DNA of 29,638 nt, from positions 1 through 29,638 of the forward strand of contig CAJMOO010000013.1 of NCBI GenBank assembly GCA_905215045.1, written 5' to 3'. Position numbers and translations under genes: made by a program. The notes beneath the pieces are model-generated. The model was not told where the DNA came from and made no database searches. It saw only the letters and a program-made list of their open reading frames with translations. The DNA comes from an uncultured bacterium. GTDB taxonomy: Bacteria; Bacillota_A; Clostridia; Lachnospirales; Lachnospiraceae. This document shows positions 1 to 7,549 of this stretch, one piece after another; the first letter of the stretch is position 1; every line of letters starts with the position of its first letter.

Positions 1-125
1 TCATGTTCTGCGTTCAGATTGATGCTCGGGAGTGTTCTTCGCATAAATTCACTTTGCAGGATTCTCACTATCGCCTGCTCACTGGGAACGATAATTTATG
101 GTACTTTTCTCCGTCATTGCCCATT
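1..125 (-). ncRNA. T-box leader RNA, asparagine specifier, 5' part (runs off the left edge)
   Basis: Read on the minus strand, this is a T-box Stem I. The lower helix GGAG (113-110) pairs with CTCC. Above it lies the specifier loop, with the AGTA box (105-102) facing the segment CGAAGAACA. The next helix is CATAAATT (100-93) with AATTTATG (49-42). At the top are an AG-bulge segment (CCAGTGAG) and a distal loop with AGTGAGAA closed by GCAGG/CCTGC. By analogy with the glyQS leader (codon, then A, then the descending strand ending GAGC), the specifier is AAC (36-34) followed by A33, which reads asparagine. The T-box sequence and antiterminator would lie left of base 1, so the controlled gene is outside the window. 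By family knowledge it would be asnS, an asparagine synthetase or an amino-acid transporter. Confidence 0.82.
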
Positions 126-130
126 GAGTC

Positions 131-160
131 ATTATAATATAGAGATTTAATAATTGTCAA
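131..160 (-). promoter_or_regulatory. SigA promoter of the T-box transcript
   Basis: On the minus strand TTGACA (160-155) and TATAAT (136-131) are both perfect consensus, with an 18-bp spacer. Transcription should start near 124-125, just before the T-box Stem I. Confidence 0.85.
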
Positions 161-214
161 TGCTTTTATTTAGTCTTTGTGTATTTGAGTTTGCAGATTT
201 CTTCTTTTTCTAAG

Positions 215-1033
215 TTAAAATAGTTCTTTTACGATCAGTTCTCTATTCTTTAATTCGTATTTTTCTTCGATCAGTAGATTGTAGAAAAAATGTTCTAAGT
301 ATTTAAATTCAGTGCTGATTCCTTTGGGGTAATCTGCATAATTTGATCTTACGAGGGCATTTCTAAAATACTGGGCATGTTGTTGAAACATGTCGTTGTT
401 GATTGGAAAGCCTATGCTGTTTAGGTAGCGCTCGATGAATACTGCAGTTGTTCTTGTGTTTCCTTCTCCGAAGGCGTGTACCTGCCAGATCGCGGATGTA
501 AATTTTGCGATATGGTTTATTAGTTCAAATTCATCGCAGGATAAATAATCGTATTCTTTTTCTTCTTCAAAATCGTATTGGAATGTGTCTGTGATCATGA
601 AGTAATTGGCATATTTTACAGATTCTCCATTTAGAATTGGTTCTTTTTTGGAGATATTGTATGTCCTGAATTTTCCTGCAAAGTCATAGATTCCATGAAA
701 TAGATATCTATGAATGGATTTTAATGCAGCCGGACTAAATGTGAAGGAATCGTCTTGTAATAGTTGTACGATTCGATTTGCTACGATATCGCATTCCATT
801 TTTCGCTCGATTTCTTCTTCTTTAGATTCATTTGTGTAATGCGAATATAAAAGTTTCTCAATCTCTTGGTTTGATAGGTTTTCTTCTATATTCTTCTGTG
901 ATAATTCTAATAAGTAGTTTGATGGTTTTAATTGGTCTACTTGTTGTAGTCCGATCGCTGTTTTCCAGTATTCTTGTTTTTTCTCTTTTGGAGTCTGATG
1001 TGTGTTTTTTTCATAACTTGTGTAATATTTCAC
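215..1033 (-). CDS. Fic domain protein (Fic/DOC family, probable AMPylator)
   Basis: The protein is 272 aa. The Fic active-site motif is at about 186-194 (HAFGEGNTR), with catalytic H186, the acidic residue E190 and R194. The usual GNGR is GNTR here, as in one clade of Fic proteins. Family knowledge: Fic domains transfer AMP or another phosphate-containing group to target proteins. Residues 41-75 form a charged helical stretch that loosely resembles VbhA-type inhibitory helices, but an exact [ST]xxxE[GN] motif is not present. The start is GTG (1033-1031), fixed by AAGGAGG eight bases upstream. The ribosome site lies in the 13-bp gap after dus, so the two genes are probably cotranscribed. No terminator is seen after the stop. 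The target and any toxin role are unknown. Confidence 0.85.
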   Translation of the reverse strand: MKYYTSYEKNTHQTPKEKKQEYWKTAIGLQQVDQLKPSNYLLELSQKNIEENLSNQEIEKLLYSHYTNESKEEEIERKMECDIVANRIVQLLQDDSFTFSPAALKSIHRYLFHGIYDFAGKFRTYNISKKEPILNGESVKYANYFMITDTFQYDFEEEKEYDYLSCDEFELINHIAKFTSAIWQVHAFGEGNTRTTAVFIERYLNSIGFPINNDMFQQHAQYFRNALVRSNYADYPKGISTEFKYLEHFFYNLLIEEKYELKNRELIVKELF

Positions 1034-1046
1034 GTTTCAATCCTCC

Positions 1047-1991
1047 TTATGCCTCATTGATCAATTCCTGGTCGCTAAATAATGCTTCGACTGCTTTTTC
1101 ATAGTTTTTTAGATTCTGGACTTTTCTGATCTTCTTTGCGTATTTTTCGTGGTTTGTAAACATGACCGCTGCATTGTTCCAGAATTCTTTCATCTTATAA
1201 AGGACGTTTTTGTCTCCACTTAGATATTCTTGGTATGCTACATATAGAGTATCATGCATTTTTAGGAGTTCTCTTTTTGTTAATTTCTGTCCGTATTTGA
1301 TTTCTCTTACCAAGGCTGGATTCCTTAATAGGCCTCTTCCGATCATCACAGCATTGATATCTTTGAATCGATCAGTGATATGATCATAATCTTGTTTTGT
1401 TACGATATCTCCGTTGTAGCAAAGTGGATTTCCGCTATGTTTTGTTGCGTATTCGAAGATATCTAAGTGTGGTTTTCCTTTATAGAATTCCTGCTGCAGT
1501 CTTGGATGGATCGTTAGTTCATAGACTGGATGGCGGTTGTAGATACTTAGAATTTCTTCGAATTCTTCTGGTTCTCTAAGTCCAATCCTTGTCTTGATTG
1601 AAATTTTCATATCAAGTGCTTCATAGATCTCGGTCAAAAAATCATCGAGAACTTCTGGTTCTCGCAAGAAACCTGATCCTTTTTGTTTTGCTACCACTGT
1701 TCTTGATGGGCAGCCTAGATTTAAATTCACTTCATTATATCCTAGTTCTTTTAATTCTTTGGCTGTCCGAATAAAATCCTGTGCATTTTTCGTAAGAATC
1801 TGTGGGACGATGTTTAATCCTTCATTGTGTTCTGGAAGGACATCCTGAAATTCTCTTGTCTTGAAGGTTCTTTTTCCATTTGGCATGATAAATGGTGTAT
1901 AATATTTATCGATTTCTCCAAAGAGTTGTTCATAAATGTTTCGGTATAGATAAATCGTGATGCTTTCCATCGGGGCAAAGTAAAATTTCAT
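1047..1991 (-). CDS. dus: tRNA-dihydrouridine synthase
   Basis: This 314-aa FMN-dependent TIM-barrel enzyme reduces uridine to dihydrouridine in tRNA D-loops. The N-terminal FMN motif is FAPMES (5-10), the catalytic Cys is C94 in NLGCPS, and the phosphate-binding motifs YNGDIVT and MIGRGLLRNP follow. It belongs to the short Clostridial Dus type, whose proteins begin MK(F/Y)YFAPME, which supports this start. The start codon has no visible Shine-Dalgarno sequence: only 12 AT-rich bases separate it from a long hairpin (2004-2056). The gene lies downstream of gntR and upstream of fic, all leftward, so it may depend on read-through past that hairpin. Which tRNA position it modifies cannot be told. 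Confidence 0.93.
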   Translation of the reverse strand: MKFYFAPMESITIYLYRNIYEQLFGEIDKYYTPFIMPNGKRTFKTREFQDVLPEHNEGLNIVPQILTKNAQDFIRTAKELKELGYNEVNLNLGCPSRTVVAKQKGSGFLREPEVLDDFLTEIYEALDMKISIKTRIGLREPEEFEEILSIYNRHPVYELTIHPRLQQEFYKGKPHLDIFEYATKHSGNPLCYNGDIVTKQDYDHITDRFKDINAVMIGRGLLRNPALVREIKYGQKLTKRELLKMHDTLYVAYQEYLSGDKNVLYKMKEFWNNAAVMFTNHEKYAKKIRKVQNLKNYEKAVEALFSDQELINEA

Positions 1992-2003
1992 AATAATACA
2001 ATC

Positions 2004-2056
2004 AGCCTGAAACAGATAACGATCATAAAATAGAAGATCGTTACCTGTCTCAGGCT
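2004..2056 (-). terminator. Long hairpin between gntR and dus (terminator or attenuator)
   Basis: Two 21-nt arms (2004-2024 and 2036-2056) enclose an 11-nt loop. They pair throughout if G-U pairs are allowed in the minus-strand RNA. On the minus strand the stem is followed by a weak U-rich tract (GATTGTATTATT) that runs straight into the dus start codon. It may end gntR transcription or control access to dus. Confidence 0.6.
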
Positions 2057-2080
2057 TCTCCTTTTCTGGCTTAATTTTGA

Positions 2081-2797
2081 TTACTGTACACTGACAGTCT
2101 TTAATTCAAATCTGTCTCCTCTGTGTCTTGACTTGGAATATTCAAAGATTCTTCCATCATCTAAAAATGCTACCTGTTCTACTTCAAGGATTGGGAAGCA
2201 ATGATCGATCTTTAGATATTCTTCTTCTTTCTCTGTCGGCAAGGTTGCACGGACAGTTCTATGGGCACTCTTGATCTTTAATCCCAGATCTTTAGAAATG
2301 TGTTCATAAATGGAGTTTTCTAGCACTTCTCTCTTAACTCCTGGAATTACATCAATTGGCATATATGTGTATTCTACAACGTATGGTTCCCCTTCGGAAC
2401 ATCTTGTACGTTCAATATAATAAACAAAATCGCCTTCTTCGATCTTTAGCCTTGCTGCTACTTCTTTATTTGCAGGTACTACCTGAAAATCGTGTACCAT
2501 AGATGTTACGTGTGTGTGTCCTTCTGTATTTGCAAATCCTGAGAACTGATTTGATGTAGAATATGGATATTCTGAATCTGTCTTTAATGTGATATTCTTT
2601 ACGAAAGTACCTGCTCCACGTCGTTTCACAACGAGTCCTTCATTCACAAGAAGATCCATCGCCTTCTTAACGGTGATTCGACTTACTCCATAATGATCGC
2701 ACATCTCTGCCTCAAATGGCAACTGATCATTTGGCTTGTAGACACCGCTTTCTATCTTTTCTTTCATATCATTTGCAATACGTTCGTATTTTGTCAA
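2081..2797 (-). CDS. GntR-family (HutC/UTRA) transcriptional regulator of the beta-glucoside operon
   Basis: An N-terminal GntR winged helix (motifs KPNDQLP, GVSRITVKKAMDLL and RRGAGTFV) is followed by a UTRA ligand-binding domain with Y-x-E-R-x-R and the C-terminal strand GDRFELKTV. HutC-group regulators of this kind usually sense a sugar or sugar phosphate and repress a neighbouring PTS operon. The reading frame is open to 2818 through a TTG, but that start would place GGAGGG inside the gene. The better start is TTG at 2797-2795, nine bases after GGAGGG, giving 238 aa beginning (M)TKYERI. It has its own promoter (2845-2873) with a dyad over the transcription start, which suggests autoregulation. 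The ligand is inferred from context only. Confidence 0.9.
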   Translation of the reverse strand: MTKYERIANDMKEKIESGVYKPNDQLPFEAEMCDHYGVSRITVKKAMDLLVNEGLVVKRRGAGTFVKNITLKTDSEYPYSTSNQFSGFANTEGHTHVTSMVHDFQVVPANKEVAARLKIEEGDFVYYIERTRCSEGEPYVVEYTYMPIDVIPGVKREVLENSIYEHISKDLGLKIKSAHRTVRATLPTEKEEEYLKIDHCFPILEVEQVAFLDDGRIFEYSKSRHRGDRFELKTVSVQ

Positions 2798-2816
2798 TTT
2801 ATTGTTCCCTCCATTC

Positions 2817-2836
2817 AAGTATACCAGAGCATACTT
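2817..2836. promoter_or_regulatory. Candidate operator dyad in the gntR leader
   Basis: A perfect 6-bp inverted repeat, AAGTAT (2817-2822) and ATACTT (2831-2836), is separated by 8 bp. It lies just after the gntR -10 box and before the ribosome site, a good place for autorepression. It does not match the AAGATAT half-sites at the PTS promoter, so binding by this GntR protein is not shown. Confidence 0.45.
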
Positions 2837-2844
2837 CTGTTTTT

Positions 2845-2873
2845 ATTATACACGATTTATATAAAGAGGGCAA
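2845..2873 (-). promoter_or_regulatory. SigA promoter of gntR
   Basis: On the minus strand the -35 is TTGCCC (2873-2868), the spacer is 17 bp and the -10 is a perfect TATAAT (2850-2845). It lies between the GH1 stop codon and gntR, giving the regulator expression independent of the PTS operon. Confidence 0.7.
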
Positions 2874-2901
2874 AATAATATTGCAAATAATTAAGCCACT
2901 C

Positions 2902-4308
2902 TTATTGATAAGAATCTTTTGCGATATAACCGTGTTCCTCTGTAACCTTTTTCAGCCACTCGCCAGATTTTTTCACAGTACGTTTCTGTGTTTCTAAATC
3001 TAGAGCGATAAATCCATAACGGTTCTTATATGCATTGTTCCATGACCAGCAATCAATTCCTGTCCATGCATGATATCCAAAGCAATTGCTGCCTTCTTCC
3101 ATCGCTTTTGCTAGTAACTGTAAATGTTCTTCATAGAAATCAATTCGATAATCATCTTCGATCTTACCTTCTTCATTGATATAGCGTTCTTCGCCTTCCA
3201 CACCCATACCATTTTCAGAGATAAACCATGGAATATTGTTGTAATTTTCTTGTACATTTTTGGCAATGTCATAGATTGCTTTTGGATAGATTTCCCATCC
3301 TCTGTATGGATTCACTCGTTTTCCAGGCATATCATATTCTTCATAATACTGCTCTGGAGACCAATAATCACAATCTAGTGGTGTTGTTCTTGTTTTCACA
3401 CGTTTTGGATGATAATAATTAACTCCTAAGAAATCAATTGTGTTGTTCTTGATGATTTCTAATTCTTCTTCGTTTTGATCCCATAGAACGTCATTTTCTT
3501 TCATGATATCGATCATTTCCTGTGGAAATACTCCATGAACAGCTGGTTCAAGAAAACTTCTGTTATAAAATGCATCGACGATCTTTGATGTTTCCTGATC
3601 TTCTTTGGAGTCTGTTGCTGGATAAGCTGGTGTAAGATTTAGGATATTTCCAATTTTTGCATCGCAGATCTCATGGCATAATGCGATTGCTTTGGCACTT
3701 GCAAGGTTAAGATTATAGATTACCTGCATAGCTTCTTTTCCTTTATTTACATACTTTGGATAGTGGAATCCGCATAGATATCCTGCTTCTGGAATAACCA
3801 TTGGTTCATTAAATGTCGTCCAGTAATGAACCTGATCTCCGAATAATTCAAATGCTGTCTTAGCAAATTTTGCATAGAGATCTACGACATGTTTGCTTTC
3901 CCATCCACCGTATTTTTGGAACAATTCGATAGGCAGATCAAAATGGTGAAGATTTAACACTAAAATGATATCGTTTTTCTTACATTCATCGATCACATCT
4001 TGATAAAATTTCACTGCATTTTCGTCTGGTTCTCCAGTTTCTAGATCTTTGATCAGTCTTGACCACTGAATAGAAGTACGGAAAGAGTTCATTCCGATGC
4101 TTTTCATCATTTTGATATCTTCTTTATAATGATGGAAGAAATCTGTCGCTACAGTTGGTCCTACTCCATTAAAAAATTCTTCCTTACTTGTTTTATACCA
4201 ATAATCCATCACATTCTCGTGGGGTTTCTCAAATGTTCCTTCCATCTGAGGTCCACTCATAGCTGCTCCCCACCAGAAATCTTCTGGAAATGTTACTTTC
4301 TGACTCAT
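2902..4308 (-). CDS. Glycoside hydrolase family 1, probable 6-phospho-beta-glucosidase
   Basis: The protein is 468 aa, a usual GH1 length. The acid/base glutamate is E168 in TFNEP and the nucleophile is E365 in ISENG. The region 422-431 (SWNNAYKNRY) corresponds to the loop where 6-phospho-glycosidases hold the substrate phosphate (Ser, Lys, Tyr). Together with the adjacent PTS genes this points to hydrolysis of imported 6-phospho-beta-glucosides such as cellobiose-6-phosphate, releasing glucose-6-phosphate and an aglycone or glucose in the cytoplasm. The start is ATG with AAGGAAGG eight bases upstream; that site begins at the stop codon of the ROK gene, so the two are translated from one mRNA. 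A plain beta-glucosidase is less likely. Confidence 0.92.
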   Translation of the reverse strand: MSQKVTFPEDFWWGAAMSGPQMEGTFEKPHENVMDYWYKTSKEEFFNGVGPTVATDFFHHYKEDIKMMKSIGMNSFRTSIQWSRLIKDLETGEPDENAVKFYQDVIDECKKNDIILVLNLHHFDLPIELFQKYGGWESKHVVDLYAKFAKTAFELFGDQVHYWTTFNEPMVIPEAGYLCGFHYPKYVNKGKEAMQVIYNLNLASAKAIALCHEICDAKIGNILNLTPAYPATDSKEDQETSKIVDAFYNRSFLEPAVHGVFPQEMIDIMKENDVLWDQNEEELEIIKNNTIDFLGVNYYHPKRVKTRTTPLDCDYWSPEQYYEEYDMPGKRVNPYRGWEIYPKAIYDIAKNVQENYNNIPWFISENGMGVEGEERYINEEGKIEDDYRIDFYEEHLQLLAKAMEEGSNCFGYHAWTGIDCWSWNNAYKNRYGFIALDLETQKRTVKKSGEWLKKVTEEHGYIAKDSYQ

Positions 4309-4322
4309 TGTTATGTCCTTCC

Positions 4323-5216
4323 TTATGACGGATCATGAAGGATCAAGCATGCGGCCCCGATCAGACCACAATCCTCTCCCAATGCCGCCGGTATGATTTT
4401 TACATTTTCTTTTAAGGCATCATATACCTTTTCTTTTGTTCTTTTTTCTACTTCTTTGATAAATCCAGGAATTTTTAATGCTACACTTCCGCTTAAGATA
4501 AAGATTTCAGGATCTAAGACTCCATATAAAGTTCCTAGGAAATTAGACAGATATTCATACGTATCTTCCATGATCTCTTTGGCAGTTTCATTTCCTGCTT
4601 TCGCTGCTTCATAGACTTCTCCTGCATGAGCCGCACTGATGCCTGCATCATTTGCACGTTTTGTGATCGCTGTTCCACTTGCAATGGATTCAATGGATCC
4701 TTTTTTTAAATCTCCTTGACTTGGACCATCTCTCCACACAATACTATTGGCAACTTCCTGTCCAAAACCTTTGGCTCCATGATAAATCTTTCCGTTAACA
4801 CAAAGTCCTGCTCCAACACCTGTAGAAATAGTTAAGAATTGCACAAAATGTTTTCCTGCACCTGCACCTACTAGAGCTTCTGCCAAGGCTGCAAGATTTG
4901 CATCATTTTCAAGTGCAACTTTAACACCTGTGATCTCTTCTAAGCGTTTGCTTAATGGGAGGTAATGCCATCCAGGAAGGTTTGGAGGTGTTAAAACAAC
5001 ACCTCCGATCAGATCTAGTGGTCCTGGGCATGAAATCCCAATTCCTTCGATCTCTTTTGCAAATCCTTTGATGATCTCTCCGATCTTTTGCAGTGTAACT
5101 TCTGGATCTTTGCTATCTGTAGAAAACTTGATGCGCTCTAAAATCTTATATTCTTCATTGATCAGTGCAACTCTTGTGTTGGTCCCTCCAACATCGATTC
5201 CTACTGCATATTTCAT
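4323..5216 (-). CDS. ROK-family sugar kinase, probable glucokinase, lacking the zinc site
   Basis: The N-terminal ATP motif is GIDVGGTNTR (6-15), the catalytic Asp is D105 in LENDAN, and STGVGAG (131-137) is the second phosphate motif. The canonical ROK zinc site is absent: the H of the GEIGH motif is replaced (QEVANSI, 153-159) and the CxCGxxGCxE cysteines are replaced by residues such as K, G and S (about 165-177). The kinase fold and catalytic Asp are kept, so it is probably active. In this operon it most likely phosphorylates the free glucose released by the GH1 enzyme. The frame is open to a GTG at 5228, but AAGGAG overlaps that codon; ATG at 5216 gives 297 aa starting MKYAVGID. It could instead act on another hexose. 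Confidence 0.85.
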   Translation of the reverse strand: MKYAVGIDVGGTNTRVALINEEYKILERIKFSTDSKDPEVTLQKIGEIIKGFAKEIEGIGISCPGPLDLIGGVVLTPPNLPGWHYLPLSKRLEEITGVKVALENDANLAALAEALVGAGAGKHFVQFLTISTGVGAGLCVNGKIYHGAKGFGQEVANSIVWRDGPSQGDLKKGSIESIASGTAITKRANDAGISAAHAGEVYEAAKAGNETAKEIMEDTYEYLSNFLGTLYGVLDPEIFILSGSVALKIPGFIKEVEKRTKEKVYDALKENVKIIPAALGEDCGLIGAACLILHDPS

Positions 5217-5246
5217 AATCTTTGACACTCCTTTATTCTCTTGTGT

Positions 5247-5558
5247 CTATTTGTTGATCATCTTGCACAGGTCGATAAATTCACCTGCTAATACCTGGAA
5301 TGTCTCAGCGGACATCATCTGATCTTCTGCATGGATCAGTAACAGACATGTTTCTACAGATTCTCCAGAAGCTTCTTTCTGGATCATTTCCACATGTGCT
5401 TTATGACCTTCTGCATACATTTTATTTCCTTCTTCGATCAGTTTCTTTGCTTCTTCATAGTCGCCTTCTTTTGCTTTATGAATCGCATTAATATAACATG
5501 ATTTTGCTGTTCCTACATTTGAGATGATCTCAAAACAAGCTAATTCTAAACCTTCCAT
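5247..5558 (-). CDS. PTS lactose/cellobiose-family EIIA component
   Basis: This 103-aa all-helical EIIA accepts phosphate from HPr and passes it to EIIB. The active-site histidine is H76 in LLLIHAEDQ, equal to His78 of LacA-type IIA. The motif HKAHVEMIQKEA (52-63) and the acidic D79 that coordinates the trimer metal are also present. It is four bases downstream of the IIB gene in the same leftward operon. Sequence and neighbours indicate the Lac/cellobiose family (chitobiose is also possible), not glucose or mannose PTS. Confidence 0.93.
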   Translation of the reverse strand: MEGLELACFEIISNVGTAKSCYINAIHKAKEGDYEEAKKLIEEGNKMYAEGHKAHVEMIQKEASGESVETCLLLIHAEDQMMSAETFQVLAGEFIDLCKMINK

Positions 5559-5561
5559 ATC

Positions 5562-5867
5562 TTACTCTCCAATCAGCTCTAATGCATGTGCCAATACTTT
5601 TTTCCCGTTCATTGTTCCATAATCTCTCATATCGATTACTTCCACTGGAATTCTTCCATCTGCAAGTTTTTCCATTTCAGATTTCTGATACCCAACCTGT
5701 GGTCCAAGTAATAAAACATCTGCTTTATCAATCTCGTTTGCTGCATCTGTCACTGATTTTGCCTGAATTGTAGCTTCGATTCCCTGTTCTTTAGCTGCTG
5801 CCTGCATTTTCTGAACTAACATGCTTGTTGACATTCCTGCGTTACATACTAATAAAATATTCTTCAT
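5562..5867 (-). CDS. PTS lactose/cellobiose-family EIIB component
   Basis: A complete 101-aa EIIB. The phosphorylated cysteine is C8 in LLVCNAGMSTS, the standard P-loop-like motif of cellobiose-type IIB, and the C-terminal half keeps LLGPQVGYQ. It relays phosphate from the IIA histidine to the incoming sugar at IIC. A GGAGGG ribosome site lies upstream. The gap to IIC is 65 bp with only weak dyad symmetry. Confidence 0.94.
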   Translation of the reverse strand: MKNILLVCNAGMSTSMLVQKMQAAAKEQGIEATIQAKSVTDAANEIDKADVLLLGPQVGYQKSEMEKLADGRIPVEVIDMRDYGTMNGKKVLAHALELIGE

Positions 5868-5932
5868 GATTTGCCCTCCTGTGCATGAAATATGCTTTAA
5901 AATTTATAATAGTTTCTTAATTCTTAAACTTT

Positions 5933-7246
5933 TTATGCTTCTTCGTTTGACTGTTCCATCTGTTTTTCCATGATCTTATCATTAATTTTTACAAATGGAA
6001 GATATAATAATACTCCAATGGCGATAATGATCAACTGTACAATGACTGCTCTGAAGTCACCGGCTGTTGCAAGGTATGCATTCACTAGTGGTGGTGTTGT
6101 CCATGGGATGTAGACCACGCATTTACTCATAAATCCAAGTGCTGTTGCTGCATAAGCGATCGCGATTCCGATAGCTGGTAATGCTACGAATGGGATCATC
6201 AGTGCCATGTTATATACAACTGGATATCCAAAAATAACTGGTTCGTTGATATTGAAGATTCCTGGTGCTAATCCTAATTTTGCAATACTCTTGGATGCTT
6301 TGTTCTTACTGAATAAGAATGTAACGATCAGTAATACGATCGTACTTCCTGATCCACCGATCATTCCAAATGTAGGTACAAATGCTACGTTCATGATATG
6401 TGGAATTGTATGATGATTTGCATAAGCAAGCATGTTTTCGTTGATATTTGCAATTAGTAATGGTTCTAGTAATGTTCCGTAAATAACTGTCTGATGAATG
6501 CCAAGTGTAAATAGGAAGTTTCCTAAGCTGTATAAGAAGATAACTCCGAATAAACTTGTATTTACTTTTCTTAATGGTTCCTGAATAAACTTGGAGATCA
6601 ATGCTACAAGGTTTGTATCAAAACATACAAACAGCACAGTAGAAATGATTCCCCAGAATGCTAATACTAAGATAACTGGAATTAATACATTAAATGAATT
6701 TCCTACAGCTGGTGGAATATTATCTCCTAATTTGATCTGTAATTTTTCGACATGTGAAATCTTAATAAATAATTCGCATGTGATCAGACCAATGATGATT
6801 CCTGCAAAAAGTCCTGTTGTTCCAATATTAGAAAATCCTAAGATACCTGATACCTGAACGGCTTTGTCTGCACCAACTGGTGTAACTTCTAATACGTTTG
6901 GCATCATAACGATCAAACTTGCTAATGCAATGATCGCTGCTGCTAGTGGGTTTTCAAATCGTTTGCTTTGTGATAACATATAAGCAACGATTGGTGCCAC
7001 GAGTAATCCTGAGATATTTAATGTACCATTTGTAATGACAGTGCCCCAATACTGTGCATTTACAAGTGCATTTCCTTTTAAGATGAGCGGTAATACGACG
7101 TTGTTGATCAGTACCGCTACCCCTGCCAGGATGTATAGTGGCATGATCGTTGCGAATGTATCTCGCAGTGCCTTCAGATGGATCTGTCCTCCAACACGCA
7201 TTGCGACATTGGAAAACTTATCTATAAACTTATTGTTTCCTCCCAT
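5933..7246 (-). CDS. PTS lactose/cellobiose-family EIIC permease
   Basis: A polytopic membrane protein with about ten hydrophobic segments. It carries the Lac-family N-terminus (IHLKALRDTFATIMPLYILAG), the central LGIHQTVIYG and the substrate-site motif NEPVIFGYP. It forms the channel that takes in the beta-glucoside while it is phosphorylated on the 6-position. The frame opens at TTG 7252, but AGGAGG is only three bases away from it; ATG at 7246 has a nine-base spacing and is preferred, giving 437 aa. It is the first gene of IIC-IIB-IIA-ROK-GH1, with a promoter and dyad operator directly upstream. The exact substrate (cellobiose, chitobiose, salicin-type) is not determinable; the GH1 partner favours glucosides. 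Confidence 0.93.
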   Translation of the reverse strand: MGGNNKFIDKFSNVAMRVGGQIHLKALRDTFATIMPLYILAGVAVLINNVVLPLILKGNALVNAQYWGTVITNGTLNISGLLVAPIVAYMLSQSKRFENPLAAAIIALASLIVMMPNVLEVTPVGADKAVQVSGILGFSNIGTTGLFAGIIIGLITCELFIKISHVEKLQIKLGDNIPPAVGNSFNVLIPVILVLAFWGIISTVLFVCFDTNLVALISKFIQEPLRKVNTSLFGVIFLYSLGNFLFTLGIHQTVIYGTLLEPLLIANINENMLAYANHHTIPHIMNVAFVPTFGMIGGSGSTIVLLIVTFLFSKNKASKSIAKLGLAPGIFNINEPVIFGYPVVYNMALMIPFVALPAIGIAIAYAATALGFMSKCVVYIPWTTPPLVNAYLATAGDFRAVIVQLIIIAIGVLLYLPFVKINDKIMEKQMEQSNEEA

Positions 7247-7274
7247 ATCCAAAATCCTCCTTTAATTCTTTTAT

Positions 7275-7330
7275 AGGATATGTTTTTGCGCTACAAAAGA
7301 TATATCTTTATTTAGAATTTAACATATCTT
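7275..7330. promoter_or_regulatory. Nested dyad operator at the PTS operon promoter
   Basis: A perfect 14-bp palindrome, AAAGATATATCTTT (7296-7309), sits at the predicted transcription start. Two outer half-sites, AGGATATGT (7275-7283) and ACATATCTT (7322-7330), form a second inverted pair with exactly the same centre (7302.5). Like half-sites are 22 bp apart, about two helical turns. One outer half-site lies inside the -35/-10 spacer. This looks like a repressor site, probably for the GntR protein encoded downstream. Confidence 0.6.
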
Positions 7331-7344
7331 TTATGTGCTGTCAA
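7316..7344 (-). promoter_or_regulatory. SigA promoter of the beta-glucoside PTS operon
   Basis: On the minus strand a perfect TTGACA (7344-7339), a 17-bp spacer and TAAATT (7321-7316). The weaker -10 and the overlapping dyad fit a regulated promoter. Confidence 0.72.
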
Positions 7345-7460
7345 TCAAACATTGCCTTTTCATGATTATGAATAAGACCTTTTGATTTTTTTTGGTGATA
7401 TTGCACAAAACATTTTCTTTTTCTTTCCATATATCCTATCCTTACGATTCCAATCCGGAC

Positions 7461-7489
7461 TTTATTTTTTCGACATTTGATGTTATATT
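7461..7489 (+). promoter_or_regulatory. Weak candidate promoter of purC
   Basis: TTTATT (7461-7466), a 17-bp spacer and TATATT (7484-7489) lie about 60 bp before purC. The -35 is poor. The rest of the 7253-7549 gap between the divergent operons shows no riboswitch, and the leader is short. Confidence 0.35.
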
Positions 7490-7549
7490 ATTAGACAAAG
7501 AGTGAAAAATCGAGAAACATTGAGACAATTTATCAGCGAGGTATGAATA

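Noticed and set aside
1..150. Short rightward reading frame over the left edge
   Set aside because: It is antisense to a T-box Stem I whose pairing explains the sequence; there is no ribosome site.
7490..7549. Purine riboswitch before purC
   Set aside because: The leader is too short and lacks the conserved three-way junction pattern.
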